64,000 bases of DNA from AC-32 sp963717725 (GCA_963717725.1 CAVQWS010000027.1:248001-312000), one strand, 5' to 3'. Positions 16,227 through 26,499 are shown, counted from the first letter of the stretch. The notes: generated by a model from the sequence alone, not told the origin. Translations and numbers: made by a program.

Positions 16227-17470
16227 GCCGTCGCGGAAGCGGTGTTGCCCGCGGCCTGCCGGAGCGCGTCGGCCTTGTCGGTGCGCTCCCACGTGAAGTC
16301 ATGGTCGTCGCGGCCGAAGTGGCCGTACGCGGCGGTCTTCGCGTAAATCGGGCGCCGCAGGTCGAGATCGCGCAGGATCGCGGCCGGACGCAGGTCGAAG
16401 TGCTCCTGGATCAGCTCCTCGATCCGCGCGGACGGGACCCGCTCGGTGCCGAACGTCTGCACCCCGACGGAGACTGGAGCGGCGACGCCGATCGCGTAGG
16501 CGACGTTCACCTCGCAGCGGTCGGCGAGCTCGGCGGCGACGAGATTCTTGGCCACGTAGCGCGCGGCGTAGGCGGCCGAGCGGTCGACTTTGGTCGGATC
16601 CTTGCCCGAGAAGGCACCGCCGCCGTGGCGCGCCGCGCCGCCGTAGGTGTCAACGATGATCTTGCGCCCGGTCAGGCCGGTGTCGCCCATCGGCCCGCCG
16701 ATCACGAACTTGCCGGTCGGGTTGACGTAGACGAAGTCGCGGTCGCCGAGGCGCTTCTCCTCGTAGAGCTCGCGGGGCAGGATCGGGTGCAGAACGCGCT
16801 CGACCAGATCGGGCTTGATCAACGTCTGCGCATCGCAGCCGTCGGCGTGCTGCGTCGAGATCAGGATCCGCTCGATCTCGACCGGCCGCTGCCGTCCGGC
16901 GTCGTCGACCTCGTAGCGAACCGTCACCTGCGCCTTGCCGTCAGGCCGCAGGTAGGGCAGCTCGCCGACCTTGCGCACTTCGGCAAGGCGCTTGGCGATC
17001 TTGTGCGCGAGCATGATCGGCAGCGGCATCAGCTCGGGCGTCTCGTTGGACGCGTAGCCGAACATCATCCCCTGGTCGCCCGCGCCGACGAGGTCGAGCG
17101 GGTCGTCGTCGGCCGGGTCGTGCTGGGTTTCGTACGAAGCGTCGACGCCCTGCGCGATGTCGGGCGACTGCTCGTCGAGCGCGACCACGACGCCGCAGGT
17201 GTGCGCGTCGAAGCCCCACTCGGAGTGCGTGTAGCCGATCTCGGCGATCTTCTTGCGCACGAGCGCGGGGATGTCGACGTAGGTCTCGGTCGTGATCTCG
17301 CCGGCGACGACGACGAGGCCGGTGGTGATCAGCGTCTCGCACGCGACCCGGCCGGTCGGGTCGTCCGAGAGCACGGCGTCGAGCACCGTGTCCGAGACCT
17401 GATCCGCGACCTTGTCCGGGTGGCCCTCGGTGACCGACTCCGAGGTGAAGAGGAATTCGCGTGCCGCCAT
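16223..17470 (-). CDS. metK: S-adenosylmethionine synthetase
   Basis: The 415-residue protein is full length. Recognisable elements are FTSESVTEGHPDK at the N-terminus (ATP/Met loop), the GAGDQGMMFGYA signature near residue 130, the GGGAFSGKDPTKVDRSAAY glycine-rich loop and KNLVAAELADRCEV. It makes SAM from ATP and methionine. ATG at 17470 is the usual start. It follows the DUF3352-like lipoprotein gene by 14 bases and may be the last gene of the aro-gpsA transcription unit. Confidence 0.97.
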   Translation of the reverse strand: MAAREFLFTSESVTEGHPDKVADQVSDTVLDAVLSDDPTGRVACETLITTGLVVVAGEITTETYVDIPALVRKKIAEIGYTHSEWGFDAHTCGVVVALDEQSPDIAQGVDASYETQHDPADDDPLDLVGAGDQGMMFGYASNETPELMPLPIMLAHKIAKRLAEVRKVGELPYLRPDGKAQVTVRYEVDDAGRQRPVEIERILISTQHADGCDAQTLIKPDLVERVLHPILPRELYEEKRLGDRDFVYVNPTGKFVIGGPMGDTGLTGRKIIVDTYGGAARHGGGAFSGKDPTKVDRSAAYAARYVAKNLVAAELADRCEVNVAYAIGVAAPVSVGVQTFGTERVPSARIEELIQEHFDLRPAAILRDLDLRRPIYAKTAAYGHFGRDDHDFTWERTDKADALRQAAGNTASATA

Positions 17471-17484
17471 AGCGGCGAATCAGG

Positions 17485-18934
17485 CTACTTGATCTCGAGG
17501 AAGGCGTCGAAGGTTCGCGTCTCGCCCTCTACGTTCGTCCAGGCGAGGAAGGAACGCAGCGGCCTGAGGTTCTCGGTCGTCGAGCTCGGCAGGCTCTGGC
17601 CGGCGAGGCCGGCGAAGCCCTCGAGCAACGGCAGGGCGTCCTTCAGGTCGATGTAGATCACTCCGCCGGTCGAATCGGGCATCCCCGCCGCGTCCTGGGC
17701 CTGCTTGAAGTCCTCGCTGTCGGGGAGGTGGTCGCCCTCGCCGTAGTCGGCGATCCCGCTGACACCGCTCGTGATCAGCACCTTGCCGTCGACGGTGCCG
17801 TAGTGGATCGCGAACTGGCCGAGGTTGACCGTCTTGACCGGGTGGCCGCCCTGGGTGCCGGGGTCGACCTGGCCGCCGGATTCGGCGGCGATCTTGGCGG
17901 CGAGCTTGTCCAGCGTCGCCAGCGCCGCGCTCTGGTCCTTCGGGTCGAGCGCGAGCGTCAGCTCCGGAATCACGGCGCCCGGCCGCGCGTAGAACGCGAC
18001 CTCGCCGCTCAGCAGCGCGAGCAGCTGGTCGAGCGTCACGCCGTACTCCTGCTCGAAGTGAGCGATCGCCGCGGCGGCCTGCGGATTCGACTTGAGCTTG
18101 CCGAGCTGATCGGTCGTGCCCTGCCCGTCGAAGTCGAGGAAGGCGAAGGCATCGCCGGGCACGTCGCCGATCAGCGCCGAGGCGAAGTCACCGCCACCCG
18201 GGCCGCCGCTCGTCGACGCCGTGGACGCGCACACCGTCGTCCTCCGCGCTCGCCGAGACGGCGATGTACTTCAGCTTGTCGAGCCCGAGCGCAGCGGCAC
18301 CCGAGGCCGACGACTGCGGCACGATCGCGTTCAGCTGCTGTCCGTCGAGGTAGACCTTCGCGAGCGCGTCGCCCGGAAGCTTGTCCATCGCTTCCTTGAA
18401 GTCGGCGTCCTCCGCGAGCGGCGCGTTGCCCTCGAGCGCCCGGCTGATCGAGGCCTGGCTGTCAGAGAGCGCGTACCAGCCGTCCACCTCGCGGTAGACC
18501 GCTCTGTCTCCGGACGAATCCTTCGCGTTCAGCTTCGCGACGAGCGCTTTGAACTTGGCAGGGTCGTCGGGCTTCGTCAGCGCGACGGCCTTCGTCGACG
18601 ACTCGTTACCGGCGCTCACGACCGCGACGTCGAGCTCGGGGCCGAGCGCCGGCTTCACGTCCGTGTCGTAGTCGACGCCCTGGTCGGTGAGCTGCTGCTT
18701 CAGCTTCGCGACGGCCTGGTCGCGGCCCGGGAACTTCTGCGCCAGCTCGTCGAGCTGCTTCCACTGGCTCGAGCCCGTGTCGCTGTCGACTGCGACGAAC
18801 GCGACCACGCCGGACCGGACGACGCTTGCGCCCGCGGGAATGGAGCCGCCGCGGCTGCTGGTCTTCGACGCGCTGCCGCAGCCCGCGAGGAGCGCGGCGA
18901 GGGCGAGAAACGGCAGAAGTCGGCGCATGGTCAC
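17485..18934 (-). CDS. DUF3352-like lipoprotein, interrupted by one frame break
   Basis: A signal peptide and lipobox (ALLAGCGS, Cys near residue 19) are followed by a large secreted domain resembling DUF3352 proteins of actinobacteria, whose function is unknown. Coding continuity runs through two frames. The N-terminal 235 codons read to about 18215, where the text changes from DDGVRVHG to SGGPGGGDFASALIGDVP one frame over (+1), and then continue to 17485. Neither half makes a complete protein alone. The join lies in a GC-rich stretch with no slippery motif, so I favour a single inserted base in the assembly. The GTG start at 18934 overlaps the gpsA stop. Confidence 0.7.
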
Positions 18935-19884
18935 TCCCGGGTTGGCTGGCGGCCCATCAACCTTGCAGCTAACTCGTTCAAATCCTGCCCGTCAAGAACG
19001 TGGCAGACGCCCTCGGTGATCGGGAGCTCGATGCCCACTCGGTGCGAGAGCGCGCGCAGCACCGGCGCTGTCGTCAACCCCTCGACGGTGCCGATCTGCG
19101 CCGCGGCCTCCTCCGGCGAGGCACCCTGGGCGATCAGCTCGCCGGCGCGGCGGTTGCGGCCCTGGCGACTCCAGCAGGTGACCATCAGGTCGCCCATCCC
19201 TGCGAGCCCGGAGAACGTCTCGGTGCGGCCGCCGCAGGCCTCGCCGAGCCGGGCCATCTCGGCCAGCCCGCGCGCGATCAGCGCCGCCTTCGCGTTGTCG
19301 CCCAGGCTGAGACCGTCGACGCCGCCGGCCGCGAGCGCGATCACGTTCTTCGCGGCCGCGCACAGCTCGACACCGACGAGGTCGTCGTTCACATAGACAC
19401 GGAAGGCCATCGAATTGACCGCCTGCTGCAGCTCTTCGGCGAGCTTCGCGTCCTTGCTCGCGATCACGGCCGCCGCGGGCAGGCCCTCGGCGATCTCCTC
19501 CGCGAGGTTCGGGCCCGAGAGCACCGCGACCGCACGGCGCTCGACGCGCTCGGAGAGGCGGCCGCCGCTCTCGGGGTCGAGGCCCTTGGTCAGGCTGAGC
19601 ACCGGCGCCGCGCCCGGCAGCGCGCGCACCACCTCGGCGAAGGCGTTGCTCGGCACCGCGACCACGTGCAGGTCGGCGCCCGCGAGCGACGGGTCGTCGA
19701 CGGTCGTCGCGGCGATCCCCTCGAGGTCGAGGTCCGGCAGGTAGCGCGGGTTGCGACCGGTCTCCTCGATCGCCCGCGCCTGCTCCGGGTCGCGAGCCGC
19801 GAGCGTGACGTCGTGCCCGCGCGAGGCGAGCACCCGCGCGAACGCCGTCCCCCACGCCCCGGCGCCGACGACGACGGCTCTCAT
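18931..19884 (-). CDS. gpsA: Glycerol-3-phosphate dehydrogenase [NAD(P)+]
   Basis: The 317-residue protein has the N-terminal NAD(P) motif GAGAWGTAFA at 8-17, LSLTKGLDPE, SGPNLAEEIAEGLPAA, and the catalytic lysine region LCAAAKNVIALAAG. It makes sn-glycerol-3-phosphate for phospholipids. It is coupled by four-base overlaps to der upstream and to the DUF3352-like gene downstream. The der-gpsA pairing is common in Gram-positive genomes. Confidence 0.96.
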   Translation of the reverse strand: MRAVVVGAGAWGTAFARVLASRGHDVTLAARDPEQARAIEETGRNPRYLPDLDLEGIAATTVDDPSLAGADLHVVAVPSNAFAEVVRALPGAAPVLSLTKGLDPESGGRLSERVERRAVAVLSGPNLAEEIAEGLPAAAVIASKDAKLAEELQQAVNSMAFRVYVNDDLVGVELCAAAKNVIALAAGGVDGLSLGDNAKAALIARGLAEMARLGEACGGRTETFSGLAGMGDLMVTCWSRQGRNRRAGELIAQGASPEEAAAQIGTVEGLTTAPVLRALSHRVGIELPITEGVCHVLDGQDLNELAARLMGRQPTRE

Positions 19885-21228
19885 GTGCGCCTCACGAAGT
19901 CGATCGAGACCGGGACTCCCTGCAGTTCGAACCGGTCACGCAGCTGGTTCTCGACCCAGTAGCCGTAATCGCGGGTGATCAAGCCGGGATCGTTGACGAA
20001 GAAGCGGAAGCGCGGCGGGCGCACCTGCACCTGCGTGCCGTAGAGCAGGTTCAGCCGCCTGCCGTTCCGCGACGGCGGCTCGCGCGCCTCGCGCAGCTCG
20101 GCGAGGAAGCGGTTCAGCTCGCCGGTGCCGATCCGGGCAGCGTGCTTCTCGTAGAGCTGCTCGACCCGGTCGAGCAGGCGCGAGATCCCGCGGCCGGTCT
20201 TGGCGCTGAGCGTGACGAGCGGCGGCCGCTGGCGCAGGCGCGATTCGAGCCGCGGGCGGATGTCCTCGAGCTCTGTCTCGGTGATGTCCCACTTCGAGAG
20301 CACGACCAACGTCGAGTCTTGCGCCTTGCGCGCGATGTCGGCGACGGTCAGGTCCTGGTCGACGAGCCCCTCGCTCGCGTCGATGAGCACGAGGGCCACG
20401 TCCGCGCGCTCGGCAGCCGCCAGTGCCCGCAGCTCCGAGTAGTACTCGATCCCCTGGCGCTGCTTGCGCTTGCGCCGGATCCCGGCGGTGTCGACGAGCA
20501 CGAAGGTGCGGTCACCGCGCTGGAGGACGGTGTCGATCGCGTCCCGCGTCGTGCCCGGCACCTCGGAGACGATCACCCGCTCCTCGCCGAGCAGCGCGTT
20601 CAAGAGGCTCGACTTGCCGACGTTCGGCCGGCCGAGGATCGCCACGCGGATCGCCTCCTCGCCCACCTCCTGGGGGCCGCTGCCGGGGAGCATCGTCACA
20701 ACCGCGTCGAGCAGGTCGCCCGTGCCGTGGCCGTGCTGGGCCGAGAGGGGCACCGGGTCGCCGAGCCCGAGGCGGTGGAACTCGAACGCGAGCGCGTCCT
20801 GGGCCGGGTCGTCGATCTTGTTCGCCAGCAGCAGCACCGGCTTGTGGGCGCGCCTGCAGGATCGCCGCCAGCTCCTCGTCGCCGGGCGTGATCCCGGCGC
20901 GCGCGTCGACGACGAACAGGATCAGGTCCGCCTCCGCGATCGCGGCGTGCGCCTGCTCGGCGATCGAGCGCGTGATCGGCGTCTGGTCGGCGATGTCCAC
21001 GCCGCCGGTGTCGATCAGCCGGAAGCGCCGACCGTTCCAGTCGGCGACGACTTCCTTGCGGTCTCGCGTGACACCAGGCGTCTCGTGCACGACGGCCGCC
21101 CGCGACTCGCTCAGCCGGTTGACGAGCGTCGACTTGCCCACATTCGGGAAACCGACCACCGCGACCGTGCCGATCAGCGGCTCGGCCTGCTCATCGTCCA
21201 GCGGTGGGCGTTCGCTCGTTGAGTCCAT
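19881..21228 (-). CDS. der: Ribosome biogenesis GTPase Der (EngA), interrupted by one frame break
   Basis: Der carries two GTPase domains and a KH-like domain, and it is normally essential for 50S assembly. The first domain (GFPNVGKST, DTGGVD) is read in the frame starting at ATG 21228. After ELAAILQAR, near 20850, the frame shifts by +1. The remaining NKID motif, the second GTPase (GRPNVGKSS, DTAGIRRK, SKWD) and the KH domain then follow to 19881. The shift falls in the run GCGCGCCC, consistent with one extra base in the assembly. As an essential gene it is probably intact in the organism. Confidence 0.88.
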
Positions 21229-21254
21229 GCCTGCTGGATGCAATCATGCGTCCT

Positions 21255-21437
21255 ATGGGTCTTCTCGATCGGTTGAAGCGCTGGTGGGCGCCGGGAGAGT
21301 ACGACGACGAGCGCGGCGAGTCGGACGGCGAAGGGTTCGCGCTCCCAGGGGAGTACAGCCGGGACAAGGGTGCGACCGAGCTTGTCCACGGACGCGTGAC
21401 AACCGGCCCCTCGCGCCCGCCCTCAGAAGACCCCTAG
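21255..21437 (+). CDS. Small hypothetical protein
   Basis: The 60-residue open frame begins MGLLDRLKRWWAPGEYDDE, an amphipathic basic helix with two tryptophans that could sit on a membrane surface. A polar tail rich in Gly, Glu and Arg follows. The ATG at 21255 was chosen because the residues before it are not protein-like; an ATG at 21246 is possible. It starts 27 bases from the divergent der gene and its stop overlaps the cmk stop by four bases, the same packing used by other convergent pairs here. I cannot assign a function. Confidence 0.55.
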   Translation: MGLLDRLKRWWAPGEYDDERGESDGEGFALPGEYSRDKGATELVHGRVTTGPSRPPSEDP

Positions 21438-22066
21438 GCCGGCTGGCGGGCCCTCACCAGCTCTTCGATCTGCGCGACCACGTCCTCGACGTCGAGGTCG
21501 GTGGTGTCGATCTGGTGCGCGTCCTCTGCGGGCCGCATCCGGGCCGCGTCGCTCTCGTCGCGCAGGCGCAGGTCGGTGGCGAGCACGTCGGCGCCGATCT
21601 CGGGCCGCTCGGCCAGTCGGCGGTTGGCGCGCACCGAGCGGTCGGCGTTCAAGTAGACCTTCACCGCGGCCTGCGGGGCGACGACGGTGCCGATGTCGCG
21701 GCCCTCGATCACGACGTTGCCGTCGTCGGCGAGCTCCTGCTGGCGGCCACGCATCACCTTGCGCACGGCCGGGTGGCGCGCGACGACCGGAACGAGGCTG
21801 TCGATGTCGGCCTTGCGGATCGAGGAAGTGACGTCCGTGTCCGCGATCCAGACGCGGCCCTGCTCGTCGAAGCTGACCGGATGCTCGGCCGCAAGCTCGC
21901 CGAGCTGGTCGCCGTACCCCAGCGGCACACCGCGCTGGCGTGCGAGCCAGGTCAGCGCCCGGTACATCGCGCCGGTGTCGAGATAGCGAAAGCCCAGCCG
22001 CTCGGCCAGGCGCCGGGCGACCGTGCTCTTGCCGGCCCCCGCCGGCCCGTCGATGGCGACGATCAT
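21434..22066 (-). CDS. cmk: Cytidylate kinase
   Basis: The 210-residue nucleoside monophosphate kinase starts IVAIDGPAGAGKST (P-loop at about 6-13). RYLDTGAMYRALTW and VIEGRDIGTVV are the CMP-binding signatures. It phosphorylates CMP and dCMP. Its coupling to aroA (ATGA overlap at 22063-22066) and the following der reproduces the aroA-cmk-der order found in many Gram-positive chromosomes. Confidence 0.97.
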   Translation of the reverse strand: MIVAIDGPAGAGKSTVARRLAERLGFRYLDTGAMYRALTWLARQRGVPLGYGDQLGELAAEHPVSFDEQGRVWIADTDVTSSIRKADIDSLVPVVARHPAVRKVMRGRQQELADDGNVVIEGRDIGTVVAPQAAVKVYLNADRSVRANRRLAERPEIGADVLATDLRLRDESDAARMRPAEDAHQIDTTDLDVEDVVAQIEELVRARQPA

Positions 22067-23344
22067 CGTTGTGTAACCGAGTCCAGCAGCTCGAAGAATC
22101 CGGGAAAGCTTACAGCGACCGCCTGCGCGTCCTGGAGCTCGACTCCCTCGCGTGAAGAAAGGCCGGCGACCGCGCCAAGCATCGCAATTCGATGATCACC
22201 GTGAGAGCTCATGCCCCCACCCTTAGGGCGGGAAGGCACCCCTCTCACCCCGAGGCCATCGTCGCTCGCCGTGACGCGGATGCCAAGGCCTCGAAGCGAA
22301 GTCGTCACGGTTTCGATGCGGTCCGTTTCCTTGACGCGCAGCTCCTGTGCGCCTTCGACGCGGCTCTCGCCGTGCGCGCTGCCCGCCGCAAGCGCGAACA
22401 GCGGCAGCTCGTCGACCATCCGCGGCACCTCCTCGGCGGTGACGGTGGTCGCGGTCAGCTCGGCCGAGCGGACATCGAGGTCGCCGACCGGCTCGCCGGC
22501 GCTCTTGTGCCGGTTGAAGACGGTGATGCGGGCACCCATGCGCGCGAGCACGTCGAGCAGACCGGTGCGGCGAGGGTTGACGCCGACGTCGTGGATCGTC
22601 AGCTCTGAGCCGGGCAGCAGCGTCGCCGCGACGATGAACGGCGCCGCCGCGGAGAAGTCGCCCGGCACGTCGACCTCGCCGAGCCGCAGGTGCTCGGCCG
22701 GGCCGATGGAGATGCGGCGTTGCTTGCTGGTCACCCGCACGCCGGCCGCCTCGAGCATCAGCTCGGTGTGGTCGCGCGTCGGCAGCGGCTCGACGACGGT
22801 CGTCCGGCCGGCCGCGTACAGGCCTGCGAGCAGCACACATGACTTGACCTGGGCGCTCGCCACCGGCAGCTCGTAGCGGATCCCGCGCAGCTCGCCGCCC
22901 TCGATCGCGAGGGGCGGCGTACCGTCAGCACTCTCGACCGTCGCGCCCATCTCGGCCAGCGGCGCGGCGATCCGGTCGACCGGGCGGCGGCGCAGCGACT
23001 CGTCGCCCGTCAGCTCGAAGCGGCCCTGCTGGCCCGCGAGGATCCCGGCCAGCAGCCGCAGTGTCGTGCCCGAGTTGCCGCAGTCGATCGGCGACTCGGG
23101 CTCGCGCAACCCGCGCAGGCCGACGCCGTGGATGCGGAGCGAGTCGACGTCCTCCTCGTCCACGGTCACACCGAGCGCGCGCACGGCAGCGATCGTCGCC
23201 TCGGTGTCGCCCGAGCGGCCGAAGCCGCGCACCGTCGGTCTCGCCGTCGCCGATCGCCCCGAACAGCACCGCCCGGTGCGAGATCGACTTGTCGCCGGGA
23301 ACCGCGATGTGGCCGCGCAGGGCGGCGGCCGGTTCGATCTTCAT
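22063..23344 (-). CDS. aroA: 3-phosphoshikimate 1-carboxyvinyltransferase (EPSP synthase), interrupted by one frame break
   Basis: The N-terminus (ALRGHIAVPGDKSISHRAVLFGAI) carries the PEP/S3P-binding lysine in GDKSISHR and is read from ATG 23344. At about 23235, right after GDGET, the frame changes by +1 and the remaining 385 codons follow without a break: CGNSGTTLRLLAG, the ASAQVKSCVLLAG, SRPKGG and HGDHRIAM signatures are all present. The break lies in GAGACCGACGG, with no repeat able to slip, and is probably one inserted base. The gene is coupled to tyrA upstream and cmk downstream by four-base overlaps. Confidence 0.88.
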
Positions 23345-24432
23345 TCCGCCAGCACCGGCGAGACGACGACGCCGTAGCCCTGGGACTCGAGCACCTTCGC
23401 CGCGCGTTCCGCCTCGCCCTCGCCGGTGACGAGCAGCGTGAGCGTGCCGCCGCGCTCGGGCGAGACGTGGTGGAGCTCGAAGTCCTCGATGTTGATCCGC
23501 TGCGCGCCGAGCGCCTGCGTGATGCCGGCGAGCACGCCCGGGCGGTCGGGCACGTGGACGCGCAGCTGGTGCAGGTCGCCGGGGTCGGGGAAGGCGCCTT
23601 CGAGCATGCGCCGGCGGTTGTCGGCGGCCTCGCCGATCCAGCGCGCGAGGAAGCCGCCGTCGCCCGCCTCGAGAGCCACTTCGAGCTGCTCGATCCTGCG
23701 CCGGTGCTCGGCCAGCGACTCGCGGATCGCGCCGCTGTTCTCGAGAAAGATGTCGATCCAGATGCGCGGGTTCGCACCGGCGACGCGGGTCATGTCCCGC
23801 AAGGAGCCGCCGGCCGCCGCGAGCGGCTCGTGACCCTCGACGCGGGTCGCGCCCGCCTGGTTGACGAGCAGGTTCGCAAGCGCGTGCGGCAGATGGCTCG
23901 TGAGCGCGACGAGGCGGTCGTGCGCCTGCGGGTCGATCGCGACCGGGGTCGCGCCGAGCGCCGAGACGAAGCCGTGCACGAGCCGGTAACGCTGCGGCTC
24001 GGTCGCACTCGACGGCGTCAGGAACCAGGTCGCGCCGTCGAACAGGTCGGCGGTCGCGTGCGCGGGACCGTGCGCCTCCGAGCCGGTGACCGGGTGGCCG
24101 CCGACGAAGCGCGGGTCGCCGAGCGCGCCGGAAACGTTGGACTTCGTCGAGCCGACGTCGGTGACGGTCGCCTTCGCGCCGCCGTCGAGCAGGTCGCGGA
24201 CGACGGCGTGGAGAGCAGTCACGGGCACCGCGACGACGATCAGGTCAGCGTCGCCGAGCTCGCCCGGGGCGCCGCGCGCCTCGTCGATCGCTCCGCGCTC
24301 GCGCGCGACCTGCAGCATCTCGTCGGAGAAGTCGAACCCCGCCACGCGCGCGACGCCGGCTCGCTTCGCAGCCAGCCCGACGGAGGCGCCGATCAACCCC
24401 GTGCCGACGATGCCGAGCCGCTCGACCTCCAC
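23341..24432 (-). CDS. tyrA: Prephenate dehydrogenase with C-terminal ACT domain
   Basis: The 363-residue protein has an N-terminal NAD fold (GIVGTGLIGASVG at 7-19), the DVGSTKSNV and GGHPVTGSE substrate motifs, a helical dimerisation domain with LTSHLPHALA, and a C-terminal ACT domain (about 285-363) that begins LHQLRVHVPDRPGVLAGI. The ACT domain implies feedback control, presumably by tyrosine. GTG at 24432 was chosen because the fold starts there and it lies four bases after the DAHP synthase stop. It converts prephenate to 4-hydroxyphenylpyruvate. Confidence 0.93.
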   Translation of the reverse strand: MEVERLGIVGTGLIGASVGLAAKRAGVARVAGFDFSDEMLQVARERGAIDEARGAPGELGDADLIVVAVPVTALHAVVRDLLDGGAKATVTDVGSTKSNVSGALGDPRFVGGHPVTGSEAHGPAHATADLFDGATWFLTPSSATEPQRYRLVHGFVSALGATPVAIDPQAHDRLVALTSHLPHALANLLVNQAGATRVEGHEPLAAAGGSLRDMTRVAGANPRIWIDIFLENSGAIRESLAEHRRRIEQLEVALEAGDGGFLARWIGEAADNRRRMLEGAFPDPGDLHQLRVHVPDRPGVLAGITQALGAQRINIEDFELHHVSPERGGTLTLLVTGEGEAERAAKVLESQGYGVVVSPVLAE

Positions 24433-24436
24433 GCGC

Positions 24437-25477
24437 TCAGCCGATGCGCTTGCCGAGCAGCTCGACCACCGACCGCACCTCGCGGGCGAACTCTCCGAAC
24501 TCCGCGGTCGGGATCTGCTGCGGGCCGTCGCAGAGCGCCTCTTCAGGCGAGGGATGCGACTCGACGATGATCCCATCCGCGCCCACCGCGGCAGCCGCCC
24601 GCGCCAGCGGCAGCACCAGGTCGCGCCGCCCAGCCGCGTGCGACGGGTCGACGATCACCGGCAGATGCGTCTCGTGCTTCAAAACCGCGACCGAGCCGAG
24701 GTCGAGCGTGTACCGCGTCGTCCGCTCGAAGGTCTTGATCCCGCGCTCGCAGAGGACGATCCGCTCGTTTCCCTCGCGCGCGACGTACTCGGCCGCCATC
24801 AGCAGCTCCTCGACCGACGCCGACGGCCCGCGCTTCAGCAGGATCGGCTTGTCCGCCCGCCCCACCTCGGCCAGCAGCATGAAGTTCTGCATGTTCCGCG
24901 CGCCGATCTGGATCACATCCGCGGCGTCCAGCACCGCCTCCACGTGCCGCGGGTCCATCAGCTCGGTCACGACCGGCAGCCCGGTCTCTTCGCGCGCCTC
25001 GCGCAGGATCACGAGCGCGTCCTCGCCGAGCCCCTGGAACGTGTACGGCGAGGTCCGCGGCTTGAACGCGCCGCCGCGCAGCCACGTCGCGCCGGCCTCG
25101 TTCACGGCGCGCGCCGTCTCGAGCGTCTGCTCGCGGTACTCGACGGTGCACGGCCCCGCGATCAGGCCGAAGAACTCGTCCCCGATCTTCCGGCCGTCGA
25201 CGTCGATCACCGTCGGGTCGGGCGAGACCTCACGCGAGACGAGCTTGTACGGCTTCAGGATCGGCAGCACCTGCTCGACGCCGGGATAGCCCTCGAGCGG
25301 CAGGGTCGCCAGCAGCTCGCGCTCCCCGATCGCGCCGATCACGGTCGACTCTCGCCCGCGCGTAACGCGCGCGTCCACCCCCGCCTCCTGCAGCCGCGCC
25401 AGCACGTGCTCGGTCTGGTCGGGCGTCGCGCTCGCGCCCATCACGATCAACAGCTCGGGGGATCCGTTCGCCGACAT
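24437..25477 (-). CDS. aroF: 3-deoxy-7-phosphoheptulonate (DAHP) synthase, AroAbeta type with ferredoxin-like domain
   Basis: The protein has 346 residues. A 70-residue N-terminal ferredoxin-like regulatory domain (LLIVMGASATPDQTEHVL) precedes the TIM barrel, which has LIAGPCTVE, the metal-site Cys, GGAFKPRTSPYTFQG, LLKRG, CERGIKTFE and DPSHAAGRR. It makes the first intermediate of the shikimate pathway from PEP and erythrose-4-phosphate. ATG at 25477 matches the family N-terminus (MSANGSPELL). It heads the unit containing tyrA and aroA, and is divergent from trpS with only 34 bases between starts. Confidence 0.94.
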   Translation of the reverse strand: MSANGSPELLIVMGASATPDQTEHVLARLQEAGVDARVTRGRESTVIGAIGERELLATLPLEGYPGVEQVLPILKPYKLVSREVSPDPTVIDVDGRKIGDEFFGLIAGPCTVEYREQTLETARAVNEAGATWLRGGAFKPRTSPYTFQGLGEDALVILREAREETGLPVVTELMDPRHVEAVLDAADVIQIGARNMQNFMLLAEVGRADKPILLKRGPSASVEELLMAAEYVAREGNERIVLCERGIKTFERTTRYTLDLGSVAVLKHETHLPVIVDPSHAAGRRDLVLPLARAAAAVGADGIIVESHPSPEEALCDGPQQIPTAEFGEFAREVRSVVELLGKRIG

Positions 25478-25511
25478 AGAGGAGGTAAAGGTAGTTGCGA
25501 TACTGAGCGCC

Positions 25512-26495
25512 ATGCGGATTTTCAGCGGGATCAGAGCCTCCGGCGCGAAGACCCTCGGCAACTACTCGGGCGGCTTCCGTCAGTACGCGGCGACCCAGGA
25601 GCAGGGCGAAGCGTTCTTCTGCATCGTCGACCTGCACTCGATCACGACGCCGTTCGAGCCGGGCGAGCTGCGAGAGGCGACGCTCGACCTCGCCGCGCTG
25701 CTGTTCGCGACCGGCCTTGACCCCGACCGCTCCACCGTCTTCGTGCAGAGCCACGTCACCGCCCACCCCGAGGCCGCCTGGCTGCTGGGCTCGGTCACGA
25801 GCTTCGGTGAGTTGCGCCGGATGACCCAGTTCAAGGACCGGGCGGCCGAGCAGGATTTCGTCTCGGCAGGCCTCTTCACCTACCCCGTGCTGATGGCCGG
25901 CGACATCCTGCTCTACCAGACCGATCTCGTCCCGGTCGGCGACGACCAGCGCCAGCACGTCGAGCTGACGCGCGACATCGCGGAGCGCTTCAACCAGCGC
26001 TTCGGCCAGACATTCGTCGTGCCCGAGGTCTCGATCCCCGAGGACGGCGCGCGGATCAAGAACCTGCAAGAGCCCGAGCGCTTGATGTCGACCACGCGCG
26101 GGGCGCCGCAGGGCGTCGTCCGGCTCGTCGACCCACCTGAGACGGTCCGCAAGAAGTTCAAGACCGCCGTGACCGACTCCGGCAGCGACGTCCGCCACGA
26201 CCCCGCCGAGAAGGCCGGCATCTCGAACCTGATCGAGATCATGGCCGTCGCCACGGGCGACTCGATCCCCGAGATCGAGGCTCTCTACGACGGCCAGGGC
26301 TACGGCCAGTTCAAGCAAGACGTGGCCGAGGCGGTCGTCGAGCTGCTGACCCCGATCCAGCAGCGCTACGAGGAGCTGCGCGCGGACGAGCCGCAGCTCA
26401 AGGTGATGCTCGCCCGCGGCGCCGACAAGGCCCGTGCGGCCTCCGCCCCCACGCTCGAGCAGATGTACGAGCGGATGGGCTTCGTCAGGCCATAG
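25512..26495 (+). CDS. trpS: Tryptophanyl-tRNA synthetase
   Basis: This 327-residue class I synthetase has the N-terminal HIGH-equivalent ASGAKTLGNYSGG (LGNY in the second half), AGDILLYQTDLVPVGDDQRQH typical of TrpRS, and the second nucleotide motif written RLMSTT rather than KMSKS. An extra VRKKFKTAVTDSG segment follows the motif. The variant motif occurs in a TrpRS branch seen in actinobacteria and is unlikely to mean loss of function. ATG at 25512 lacks a well-spaced Shine-Dalgarno sequence; GAGGAGG lies about 26 bases upstream. It is followed by a hairpin terminator. Confidence 0.95.
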   Translation: MRIFSGIRASGAKTLGNYSGGFRQYAATQEQGEAFFCIVDLHSITTPFEPGELREATLDLAALLFATGLDPDRSTVFVQSHVTAHPEAAWLLGSVTSFGELRRMTQFKDRAAEQDFVSAGLFTYPVLMAGDILLYQTDLVPVGDDQRQHVELTRDIAERFNQRFGQTFVVPEVSIPEDGARIKNLQEPERLMSTTRGAPQGVVRLVDPPETVRKKFKTAVTDSGSDVRHDPAEKAGISNLIEIMAVATGDSIPEIEALYDGQGYGQFKQDVAEAVVELLTPIQQRYEELRADEPQLKVMLARGADKARAASAPTLEQMYERMGFVRP

Positions 26496-26499
26496 AGAC

